NCBI GenBank assembly: GCA_016194625.1
Contig: JACQBB010000408.1
Location: 1-16,893, forward strand
Length of the DNA: 16,893 bases
Origin: Elusimicrobiota bacterium
Lineage (GTDB): Bacteria; Elusimicrobiota; Elusimicrobia; UBA1565; UBA9628
Reading direction: 5' to 3'
The translations under genes were made by a program, and so were the position numbers. Under the pieces are notes generated by a model, which worked only from the letters and a program-made list of their open reading frames with translations, was not told where the DNA came from and ran no database searches. This document shows, in pieces, positions 1 to 5,302 of the stretch (positions are counted from its first letter, which is position 1; each line of letters begins with the position of its first letter).

Positions 1-372
1 ACGCTGGCGCAGGAGAAGGGGAGGGGCTTCTACTTGACGAGCGGGATGGACGGCTGTCTCTACCTGTTCCTTCCCTCCCAGTGGGAGAAGATGCTCGCCG
101 ACGATCTGAAGATGTTCTCGATGCCCGACAAGGAGGCCGAGCGCGCGTTCAAGCGCAAGTTCTTCTCCGAGGCCGTCGAGGTGGAGCCGGACGCGCAGGG
201 TCGCGTGCTGGTCCCGCAGTATCTCAAGGAACACGCCGGTCTGAAGGACTCGGTCCTCGTGCAGGGCGCGGGCAACCGCGCCGAGGTCTGGGACGCGAAG
301 CGCTGGGCGGACTACGAAAGGAAGACGGTCTCGCCCGCGTATAAGAAGATCGGGAAGAGCCTGGAGATATGA
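1..372 (+). CDS. mraZ: MraZ transcriptional regulator, 5'-truncated by window edge
   Basis: The reading frame is open from base 1 (frame 1) and ends at the TGA at 370-372, so about 123 C-terminal residues are visible and the true start lies upstream. MraZ is a SpoVT/AbrB-fold DNA-binding protein with two DxxxR half-domains, and it typically autoregulates the dcw operon it heads. Here the second half-domain is seen as DAQGRVLVPQYLKEHAGL, matching the D-x-x-G-R-v-x-v-P pattern. The linker before it has the usual LYLFLPSQW segment, corresponding to the lfLyp.xeW stretch between the repeats. The first DxxxR box is outside the window. The stop codon overlaps the rsmH start (ATGA at 369-372), the standard mraZ-rsmH arrangement, which supports the call. 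TTG at 34 and ATG at 46 are internal codons, not plausible starts, because homology continues upstream of them. Confidence 0.9.
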   Translation, partial: TLAQEKGRGFYLTSGMDGCLYLFLPSQWEKMLADDLKMFSMPDKEAERAFKRKFFSEAVEVEPDAQGRVLVPQYLKEHAGLKDSVLVQGAGNRAEVWDAKRWADYERKTVSPAYKKIGKSLEI

Positions 373-1277
373 TCTTGACGGACGAGAGACGCTACACGCA
401 CGAGCCGGTCCTGCTCGCGGAGGTGCTCGAGCGGCTCGTTACCGACCGGGGGGGGCTCTACCTCGACGCGACTCTGGGGTTGGGCGGCCACTCGGAAGCC
501 ATCCTCCGCGCGATTTCGGCTCAGGGAAAGGTACTTGGTCTCGATGCGGATCCGGAAGCGCTCGCTGAAGCCGGTCACCGGCTCGGAGCCTACGGCGGAA
601 ATTTCCGCTCGGTCCGCACGAACTTCCGTTCCCTGAGCTCGGCTTTGGAGAAGGAAGGGTTCTTCCCGCTGTCCGGCGCGCTGTTCGACCTGGGCGTCTC
701 TTCGCTCCAGCTCGACAAGCCGTCGCGCGGGTTCTCCTTCCGGCACGAAGGCCCGCTGGACATGCGCCTGGGGCCCGACAACGCGCTGACCGCGGAGCAG
801 ATCGTCAACCGCTGGCCGGCCGAGCAGATCGCGATGCTGTTGACGGAGTTCGGCGAGGAGCCGGACGCGGAGAGGATCGCGCGGGCCATCGTGGCCGCGC
901 GCGCCCGCAAGCCCTTGACGACGACCTCGGAGCTGGCGGCCGTCGTCGAGGCCGTGGTGCCGCGCACCGGCCATCACCCGGCGACGCGCACCTTCCAGGC
1001 GCTGCGCATCGCGGTGAACCAGGAGCTGGAGAGCCTGACGCGCGGGCTCGAGTCGGTCGTGCCCTATCTGAAGACGGGCGGGCGGTTGTGCGTGATCACC
1101 TTCCACTCGCTCGAGGACCGCATCGTCAAGAACGTCTTCGCGTCGCTCGTCGCGCAGGGGAAGTGCGCCTACCTCGGGAAAGGGGACGCCAAGTCGCCGA
1201 TCGTCCCGACCGAGGAGGAGTGCGAGAAGAACCCGCGCGCGCGCAGCGCCAAGCTCCGGGTCGTCGAAAAGAAGTAA
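369..1277 (+). CDS. rsmH: 16S rRNA m4C1402 methyltransferase RsmH (MraW)
   Basis: The 302-residue protein has the normal family length (about 300-315). RsmH transfers a methyl group from S-adenosylmethionine to N4 of C1402 in 16S rRNA, in the ribosomal P site. Visible family motifs in order are HEPVLL near residue 11, the SAM-binding loop DATLGLGGHS (residues 33-42), DADPEAL, FDLGVSSLQLD, RGFSF with PLDMR, EFGEE, RTFQALRIAVNQEL, FHSLEDRIVK, and the C-terminal NPRARSAKLRV. The ATG at 369 overlaps the mraZ stop by four bases, which implies translational coupling. Codon use is slightly less GC-biased in the first 130 codons than in the mur genes downstream. The protein is cytoplasmic. It has no division role of its own but almost always sits second in dcw clusters. 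Confidence 0.97.
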   Translation: MILTDERRYTHEPVLLAEVLERLVTDRGGLYLDATLGLGGHSEAILRAISAQGKVLGLDADPEALAEAGHRLGAYGGNFRSVRTNFRSLSSALEKEGFFPLSGALFDLGVSSLQLDKPSRGFSFRHEGPLDMRLGPDNALTAEQIVNRWPAEQIAMLLTEFGEEPDAERIARAIVAARARKPLTTTSELAAVVEAVVPRTGHHPATRTFQALRIAVNQELESLTRGLESVVPYLKTGGRLCVITFHSLEDRIVKNVFASLVAQGKCAYLGKGDAKSPIVPTEEECEKNPRARSAKLRVVEKK

Positions 1278-1293
1278 GGGGGTACACACGAAC

Positions 1294-1476
1294 ATGAAAA
1301 CTGACTTCGTGGGCGGTTCGAGCGCGGCGACGGCGATGCTGACGAAGCTCGACACGACGGTCGCTTTCCTCGTGGACCGCAAGCAGGCCGTCGACCTCGC
1401 TCCGGCGGGACGGCAGGCCGGGTCCGCGTACGTGTGGCGGCGCATCTTCCTCAAGGGGAGGGAGCGCCGGCCCTAG
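1294..1476 (+). CDS. small hypothetical protein (60 aa) between rsmH and the hairpin array
   Basis: I do not recognise this protein. The ORF begins 17 bases after the rsmH stop at an ATG that follows a purine run (AAGGGGG, ending about 12 bases upstream), a poorly spaced ribosome binding site. Codons in the first two thirds have strong G/C at third positions, like the neighbouring genes (for example ACG GCG ATG CTG ACG AAG CTC GAC), which favours real coding. The C-terminal third (from about residue 36) is rich in Gly, Arg and Ala and could be out-of-frame repeat sequence. There is no transmembrane segment, so it is not the FtsL usually found here; FtsL starts at 1794. Its TAG stop lies within a small inverted repeat at 1468-1480, immediately before the hairpin array. 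It may be a genuine small protein, a leader peptide for the array, or a chance ORF. Confidence 0.35.
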   Translation: MKTDFVGGSSAATAMLTKLDTTVAFLVDRKQAVDLAPAGRQAGSAYVWRRIFLKGRERRP

Positions 1477-1484
1477 GCCGTTTT
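1468..1484 (+). terminator. weak terminator-like hairpin followed by TTTT
   Basis: CGGCC (1468-1472) and GGCCG (1476-1480) are perfectly complementary around a 3-nt loop CTA, and TTTT follows at 1481-1484. The TAG stop of the small ORF lies across the loop and the right arm. Five base pairs and a four-T tract make this a weak intrinsic terminator at best. It may simply be the first structural element of the array that starts one base later. Confidence 0.25.
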
Positions 1485-1519
1485 GCCGGCTCCCCTTTCT
1501 CGGCGGAGGGGGGACCGGC
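1485..1519 (+). repeat. array hairpin 1 (loop TTCTCGGCGG)
   Basis: The left arm at 1485-1496 pairs with 1507-1519 around the 10-nt loop at 1497-1506. All 12 left-arm bases can pair if A1514 is bulged and T1491:G1512 is a wobble. This is the least perfect of the six canonical hairpins. Confidence 0.75.
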
Positions 1520-1526
1520 TCGTTCT

Positions 1527-1555
1527 GGCGGGCGCCGTTCGGCGCGGCGCTCGCC
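1527..1555 (+). repeat. array hairpin 2 (divergent loop TTCGGCG)
   Basis: GGCGGGCGCCG (1527-1537) pairs with CGGCGCTCGCC (1545-1555), 11 bp with one G:T wobble. The loop is only 7 nt, TTCGGCG, like a shortened form of the canonical loop. An alternative self-complementary core (GCGCCG, TT, CGGCGC at 1532-1545) is also possible. Its flanks match those of hairpin 6, which suggests it is a diverged copy. Confidence 0.65.
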
Positions 1556-1563
1556 GCAGATAA

Positions 1564-1595
1564 GGCGTCTCTTCTTCTCGGCGGGAAGAGACGCC
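1564..1595 (+). repeat. array hairpin 3 (loop TTCTCGGCGG, perfect 11-bp stem)
   Basis: GGCGTCTCTTC (1564-1574) pairs perfectly with GAAGAGACGCC (1585-1595) around the loop at 1575-1584. It is followed by CGTTTTGG, so it could act as a weak intrinsic terminator. Its stem is closely related to that of hairpin 7. Confidence 0.85.
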
Positions 1596-1617
1596 CGTTT
1601 TGGAAGTCTGGAGTTCT

Positions 1618-1651
1618 GGCCGGAGTCCCTTCTCGGCGGGGGGCTCCGGCC
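1618..1651 (+). repeat. array hairpin 4 (loop TTCTCGGCGG, 12-bp stem)
   Basis: GGCCGGAGTCCC (1618-1629) pairs with GGGGCTCCGGCC (1640-1651) with a single T:G wobble. The loop at 1630-1639 is the canonical 10-mer. The linker before it is 22 bases, longer than the others. Confidence 0.85.
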
Positions 1652-1659
1652 GCTGGATC

Positions 1660-1687
1660 GGCGGCTCCTTCTCGGCGGGGAGCCGCC
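1660..1687 (+). repeat. array hairpin 5 (loop TTCTCGGCGG, perfect 9-bp stem)
   Basis: GGCGGCTCC (1660-1668) pairs perfectly with GGAGCCGCC (1679-1687) around the canonical loop at 1669-1678. Confidence 0.85.
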
Positions 1688-1694
1688 CCGGTTT

Positions 1695-1726
1695 CGGCGG
1701 GCGCTCTCTCGGCGGAGCGTCCGCCG
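1695..1726 (+). repeat. array hairpin 6 (loop CTCTCGGCGG, 11-bp stem)
   Basis: CGGCGGGCGCT (1695-1705) pairs with AGCGTCCGCCG (1716-1726) with one G:T wobble. The loop at 1706-1715 has C in place of the first T. Confidence 0.85.
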
Positions 1727-1734
1727 TCGATAAA

Positions 1735-1764
1735 GGGCGTCTCCCTCTCGGCGGGGAGACGCCC
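1735..1764 (+). repeat. array hairpin 7 (loop CTCTCGGCGG, perfect 10-bp stem)
   Basis: GGGCGTCTCC (1735-1744) pairs perfectly with GGAGACGCCC (1755-1764) around the loop at 1745-1754. It ends 29 bases before the first possible ftsL start codon, so it would sit just upstream of the ftsL ribosome binding region. It is followed by CGATTTGGAAG, similar to the tail of hairpin 3. Confidence 0.85.
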
Positions 1765-1768
1765 CGAT

Positions 1769-1798
1769 TTGGAAGGAGACTGAAGGGATTGCTATGAT
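1769..1798 (+). promoter_or_regulatory. possible extended -10 promoter at the ftsL start
   Basis: TTGGAA (1769-1774), an 18-base spacer and TATGAT (1793-1798), preceded by TG one base upstream (TGCTATGAT), resemble a sigma-70 type extended -10 promoter. The -10 overlaps the first ftsL ATG codons, so a transcript from it would start near 1804-1805 and could only use the in-frame ATG at 1809. The same TTG-N18-TANNNT layout is seen before the Crp-family gene. This is pattern matching only. Confidence 0.25.
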
Positions 1799-2153
1799 GC
1801 GTGCGCGCATGGGACTGGGAGCGGGGTCGGCGGCGCGGTTCGCGGGGGCGGGAGCCCTCGTCCTGTTCCTGTGCTGGCAGCACGTGCAGGCCGTCCGCCT
1901 CGGCTACCGCGTCGAGGCCGCGCGCAAGGAAGCGGCCGCGCGCCACGGCCGCGTGGCCGCGCTGCGCATGGACCTGGAGGCCCGCCTCTCGCCGGAGCAG
2001 GTCGCCGTCCGCGCCGGCCGGCTCGGCCTGGTCCCCGCCGGCCCCGACGCCCTGCGCCGCCTGCCGGAGGGCGCGTCGCGCCCGACCGGGAGCGCGCTCG
2101 CGCGCCTGTGGAGCCGCCGCCTCGTCCCGTTCGTGGCCGCCTCCCGCAGCTGA
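1794..2153 (+). CDS. ftsL: FtsL-like cell division protein
   Basis: The 119-residue, single-pass protein matches FtsL in architecture rather than by strong sequence identity. A short basic N-terminus is followed by one transmembrane helix (about residues 13-35, including GAGALVLFLCWQHVQAV). Next comes a coiled coil beginning RLGYRVEAARKE (residues 35-46) and running to about residue 66, and then the SPEQVAVRAGRLGLVP segment (66-81). That last segment is characteristic of the FtsL/DivIC family, where sp.rie.iAr.lGlv.P recurs. FtsL forms a periplasmic complex with FtsB and FtsQ and activates FtsW-FtsI septal synthesis. Its position directly before ftsI is the canonical dcw place. The start is ATG 1794 or the adjacent ATG 1797, both preceded by GAAGGGA at 1782-1788; ATG 1809 is a third option. 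The Ala/Arg-rich C-terminal tail (about residues 82-119) has no recognised domain. Confidence 0.85.
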   Translation: MMRARMGLGAGSAARFAGAGALVLFLCWQHVQAVRLGYRVEAARKEAAARHGRVAALRMDLEARLSPEQVAVRAGRLGLVPAGPDALRRLPEGASRPTGSALARLWSRRLVPFVAASRS

Positions 2154-2160
2154 GGCGCCC

Positions 2161-3804
2161 ATGGACCCGGGCCTCCGCCTGACCGTCGCCGCCGGTCTCT
2201 CCCTCTTGCCCCTGCCCGTGCTCGGCCTGCGCCTGGCCGACCTGCAGGTCCTGCGCCACGGCGCCCTGCAGTCCCGCGCCGCCAGCGAGTTCGCGCGCGT
2301 GGCCGAGGAGGCCGCGCCGCGCGCCGACATCCTCGACCGCGAGGGCCGCGTGCTCGCGCGCTCGGTGCCGACCTGGTCGTGCTTCGCCGACAAGGCGATG
2401 GTCAAGGACGTCCCCGCGTTCGCCGCGAAGGCCGCGCCCGCGCTGAAGCTGACCCCGCGCGAGGTCGAGGCGAAGGTGCGCGCCGGCGGCCGCTTCGCCT
2501 GGCTCAAGACCGGGATGACCGCCGAGGAGGCCGAGGCGGCCAAGCAGGCGCGCGTCGACGGCATCGGCCTGGTCCCGCTGCAGCAGCGCGCGTACCCCAA
2601 CGGCGACCTGGCGCGCGGCGTCCTCGGCCTGGTCGGGTCCGAAGGCAAGGGCCTGGCGGGCGCGGAGCTCACCCTCGAGAAGCGCCTGCGCGGCGCGCCG
2701 CGGCGCTTCGAGCTGATCCGCGACGGCGCCGGCCACTTCATCTACAAGAGCCTCTCCGACGACGGGCATACCCCCGACCCGGTCAAGCTGACCATCGACC
2801 GCAACGTGCAGTACATCGCCGAGGAGGCCCTGCGCGAGGCCGCCGCCCAGCACGCGTTCAAGAGCGGCTTCGTCGCCGTCCAGGACCCGCGCGACGGCGA
2901 GGTCCTGGCGATGGCCTCGTGGCCGCCGACGCCGCTCAAGAACCCGCTCGTCCAGGACGCCTACGAGCCCGGCTCGACCTTCAAGGTCGTCACCGCGCTG
3001 GCCGCGCTCGAGGACTCGCTGGTCCGGCCCGACGACACCTTCGACGGCGAGCGCGGCCGCTACGAGATCACGCCCGGCGTGTTCATCACCGACCACGAGG
3101 GCGAGGGCCCGATGACGCTGGCGCAGGTCCTGGAGAAGTCCTCGAACATCGGCATCTCGAAGGTCGTGGCCCGCGTCGGAGCGCAGCGCTTCTACCGGAT
3201 GGCGCGCGCGTTCGGCTTCGGCGCGAAGACCGGCGTGACCCTGCCCGGCGAGACCGCGGGAGAGCTCAAGCCGATCGCCGAGCTGACGAAGGTCGGCCTG
3301 GCGTCGTCGTCCTACGGCTACAACCTGCAGGTCTCCGCGCTGCAGGCGGTCGGCGCCTACTCCGCGATCGCCAACGGCGGCACGCTGTGGGAGCCCAAGC
3401 TCTTCCTCGACGGACAGGCCCCGGTGAAGGTCCGCCGCGTCGCCTCCGAGCGCGCCGTGCGCCAGCTCGCCGACATGCTGGAGGGCGTCGTCGACCGCGG
3501 CACCGGCCTGCCCGCGCGCATCCCCGGCTACCGCGTCGCGGGCAAGACCGGCACCGCGCACAAGGTGGACCCCGTCACGCACAAGTACTCGCCGACCTCC
3601 TACACCGCCTCGTTCGCCGGCTACCTGCCCGCCTCCGAGCCGCGCTGGACCATCCTGGTCATCCTGAACGACCCGAAGGGCGCGTACTACGGCGGCCTGA
3701 CGGCGGCCCCGATCTTCGCGAAGGTCGGCAAGCGCCTGCTGGTCCTCGACGGAGTGCCGCCCGACCGCCCGGTCGATCCCGCGCTCGCGACCGCGCGGAG
3801 GTGA
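2161..3804 (+). CDS. ftsI: FtsI (PBP3-type) septal peptidoglycan transpeptidase
   Basis: The 547-residue protein is a class B penicillin-binding protein that cross-links septal peptidoglycan in the periplasm, partnered with FtsW. A short N-terminus leads into one membrane anchor (about residues 8-27). The PBP-dimer region starts with ADILDREGRVLA near residue 57. The transpeptidase domain shows all three catalytic motifs: S-T-F-K with nucleophile S272 and K275, S-S-N at 327-329, and K-T-G-T at 462-465. The C-terminus has no PASTA domain. ATG 2161 is chosen because it precedes the membrane anchor and lies 7 bases after the ftsL stop, with GAGGCG before it. The frame stays open upstream to 1801, but that part is an alternative frame of ftsL. 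A GGAGG near the 3' end serves murE. Confidence 0.96.
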   Translation: MDPGLRLTVAAGLSLLPLPVLGLRLADLQVLRHGALQSRAASEFARVAEEAAPRADILDREGRVLARSVPTWSCFADKAMVKDVPAFAAKAAPALKLTPREVEAKVRAGGRFAWLKTGMTAEEAEAAKQARVDGIGLVPLQQRAYPNGDLARGVLGLVGSEGKGLAGAELTLEKRLRGAPRRFELIRDGAGHFIYKSLSDDGHTPDPVKLTIDRNVQYIAEEALREAAAQHAFKSGFVAVQDPRDGEVLAMASWPPTPLKNPLVQDAYEPGSTFKVVTALAALEDSLVRPDDTFDGERGRYEITPGVFITDHEGEGPMTLAQVLEKSSNIGISKVVARVGAQRFYRMARAFGFGAKTGVTLPGETAGELKPIAELTKVGLASSSYGYNLQVSALQAVGAYSAIANGGTLWEPKLFLDGQAPVKVRRVASERAVRQLADMLEGVVDRGTGLPARIPGYRVAGKTGTAHKVDPVTHKYSPTSYTASFAGYLPASEPRWTILVILNDPKGAYYGGLTAAPIFAKVGKRLLVLDGVPPDRPVDPALATARR

Positions 3805-3805
3805 G

Positions 3806-5302
3806 ATGACCCTCGCCGCGCTTCTGCGCGCGTGCCCGCCGCGGCGCGCGACGGGCCGCGTGGACGTCGCCGTGACGGGGCTGACCCACGATTCGCGGGA
3901 GGTCGCTCCCGGCGACCTGTTCTTCGCGCTCCCGGGCTCCAGGACCGACGGCAACCGCCACGCGCGCGAGGCGCTGGCCAAGGGCGCCGTCGCCGTCGTC
4001 AGCGAGCTGGAGCCGCCGCCGCCGCCGGCGACCGTCGCCGGCGCCTGGGTCCAGGTCGACGACGCCGCCGAGGCGATGGGCCGCTGCGCCGACGCGTTCT
4101 TCGCGCACCCGTCGGGCGCGCTGACCGTCGTCGGCGTCACCGGCACCAACGGCAAGACCACCACGACCTATCTCCTGGAAGCCGCCGTCGCCGCGCTCGG
4201 CGGCAAGCCGGCGGTGGCCGGCACCATCGAGTACCGCCTCGCCGGCGAGTGGACCGTGAAGGCGGTCAACACCACGCCGATCTCGCTGGAGCTGACGCGC
4301 CTGCTGGCGCGCTTCCGCGACGGGGGGGCCACCCACGCGCTGATGGAGGTCTCGTCGCACGCGCTCGCGCAGAAGCGCGTGGAGACCGTGGACTTCGACG
4401 CCGCGGTGTTCCTGAACCTGACGCGCGACCACCTCGACTTCCACAAGACGGTCGACGCCTACTTCGACGCCAAGGCCCGCCTGTTCGACCTCCTCGCCCG
4501 CGCCGACAACCGCAAGCCCGTGAAGGTCGCCGCCCTGAACTACGACGACCCGCGCGCTCACCTGCTGAAGAAGCGCGCCGTCGGCTGCCGGACGGTCGCG
4601 TTCGGCCTGAGCGAGACGGCCCATGACCTGCGCGGGACCATCCGTTCGGCGGACCTGAACGGGTCGAAGTTCTCCCTCGAATGGGAGGGCCGCCGCTACG
4701 AGGGCGCGGTGCGCCTTCCCGGCCCGCACAACGTCTCGAACGCGCTGGCGGCCGCCGCTGCGCTGCTGGGCCTGGACGGCTCTCCCGACAAGATCCTCGC
4801 CGGCATCGCCTCGCTGCCCGCCGTCCCCGGCCGCCTGGAGCCCGTCGTCGAAGGCCAGGACTTCCACGTCTTCGTCGACTTCGCGCACACCGACTCGGCC
4901 CTGGCGACGGTCCTCGCGCTCATCAAGACCCTGCCCCACGGACGCGTCATCACCGTCTTCGGCTGCGGCGGCGACCGCGACAAGACCAAGCGCGGACCGA
5001 TGGGCGTGGCCGCCTGCCGCGCCAGCGACTCGGTGATCGTGACCAGCGACAACCCGCGCTCCGAGGACCCCTTCGCGATCCTGGCCGACGTGGAGGCCGG
5101 GGTTCGCGCGGCCGGGCTCCAAAATTATAGACTCGTTCCCGACCGCGGGGAGGCCATCGCCGCCGCGGTCGCGGAGGCCCGGGCCGGCGACGTCGTGCTG
5201 ATCGCCGGCAAGGGCCACGAGGACCACCAGATCCTCCGCGACCGCACGGTGCCTTTCGACGACCGGGAATCGGCCCGGGCCGCCCTGCGTTCCTTGAGAT
5301 GA
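3806..5302 (+). CDS. murE: MurE, UDP-MurNAc-L-Ala-D-Glu:meso-diaminopimelate ligase
   Basis: The 498-residue Mur ligase adds the third stem-peptide residue in the cytoplasm, using ATP. Motifs in order are the N-terminal THDSREVAPGDLFFAL, the P-loop GTNGKTTTT (K117), NTTPISLELTRLL, MEVSSHAL, FLNLTRDHLDFH, NYDDPRA, LPGPHNVSNALAA, VPGRLE, CGGDRDKTKRGPMG, DNPR at 415-418, and GKGHEDHQ near the end. DNPR is the meso-DAP-specificity signature; lysine-adding enzymes lack the arginine. One deviation is F359-A-H-T-D-S in place of the common Y-A-H-T-P-D. The ATG sits one base after the ftsI stop, with GGAGG (3797-3801) overlapping the ftsI 3' end, and the stop overlaps murF by four bases. An AT-rich patch near 5121-5133 stands out against the gene. 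Confidence 0.96.
   Translation: MTLAALLRACPPRRATGRVDVAVTGLTHDSREVAPGDLFFALPGSRTDGNRHAREALAKGAVAVVSELEPPPPPATVAGAWVQVDDAAEAMGRCADAFFAHPSGALTVVGVTGTNGKTTTTYLLEAAVAALGGKPAVAGTIEYRLAGEWTVKAVNTTPISLELTRLLARFRDGGATHALMEVSSHALAQKRVETVDFDAAVFLNLTRDHLDFHKTVDAYFDAKARLFDLLARADNRKPVKVAALNYDDPRAHLLKKRAVGCRTVAFGLSETAHDLRGTIRSADLNGSKFSLEWEGRRYEGAVRLPGPHNVSNALAAAAALLGLDGSPDKILAGIASLPAVPGRLEPVVEGQDFHVFVDFAHTDSALATVLALIKTLPHGRVITVFGCGGDRDKTKRGPMGVAACRASDSVIVTSDNPRSEDPFAILADVEAGVRAAGLQNYRLVPDRGEAIAAAVAEARAGDVVLIAGKGHEDHQILRDRTVPFDDRESARAALRSLR

Larger units (their letters stand above)
1485..1764 (+). repeat. tandem stem-loop array with invariant YTCTCGGCGG loops (undescribed element)
   Basis: Seven consecutive inverted repeats fill most of the gene-free stretch 1477-1793. 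In six of them the unpaired centre is exactly 10 nt, TTCTCGGCGG (four copies) or CTCTCGGCGG (two copies), always on the + strand. The stems are 9-12 bp, differ in sequence between hairpins, and are perfectly paired or carry only G:T wobbles or one bulge. Hairpins start 35-54 bases apart, with linkers of 7-8 bases except one of 22. Conserved loops on diverged but still paired stems indicate selection on RNA structure. The first loop base is always T or C and the last is G, so the loops could close further by a U:G or C:G pair followed by U:G, leaving a CUCGGC hexaloop. It could be an RNA-protein sponge, a leader element for ftsL, or a genome-wide dispersed repeat. No tRNA, rRNA or CRISPR signature was seen. 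Confidence 0.85.

Noticed and set aside
1090..1100. GTGATCAC palindrome in rsmH as a Crp site
   Set aside because: It is inside conserved coding sequence, lacks the TGTGA-N6-TCACA spacing, and is not near a promoter.
1485..1764. CRISPR array
   Set aside because: Spacing of 35-54 bases superficially resembles repeat-spacer units, but only the 10-nt loops are constant. The flanks are self-complementary stems rather than unique spacers, and there are no cas genes.
1434..1797. Overlapping ORFs across the hairpin array (for example 1434-1733 and 1600-1797) with repeated FSAG/LGG-like peptides
   Set aside because: The peptide repeats are translations of the repeated loop sequence in shifting frames. 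The ORFs have no ribosome binding site and no domain, and the base pairing of the stems explains the pattern better.
1792..4164. Very long antisense ORF (790 codons) opposite ftsL, ftsI and murE, and similar long antisense ORFs elsewhere
   Set aside because: In very GC-rich genes stop codons are rare in opposite frames. The translations are low-complexity Arg/Ala/Gly-rich with no motifs, and the sense genes are certain.
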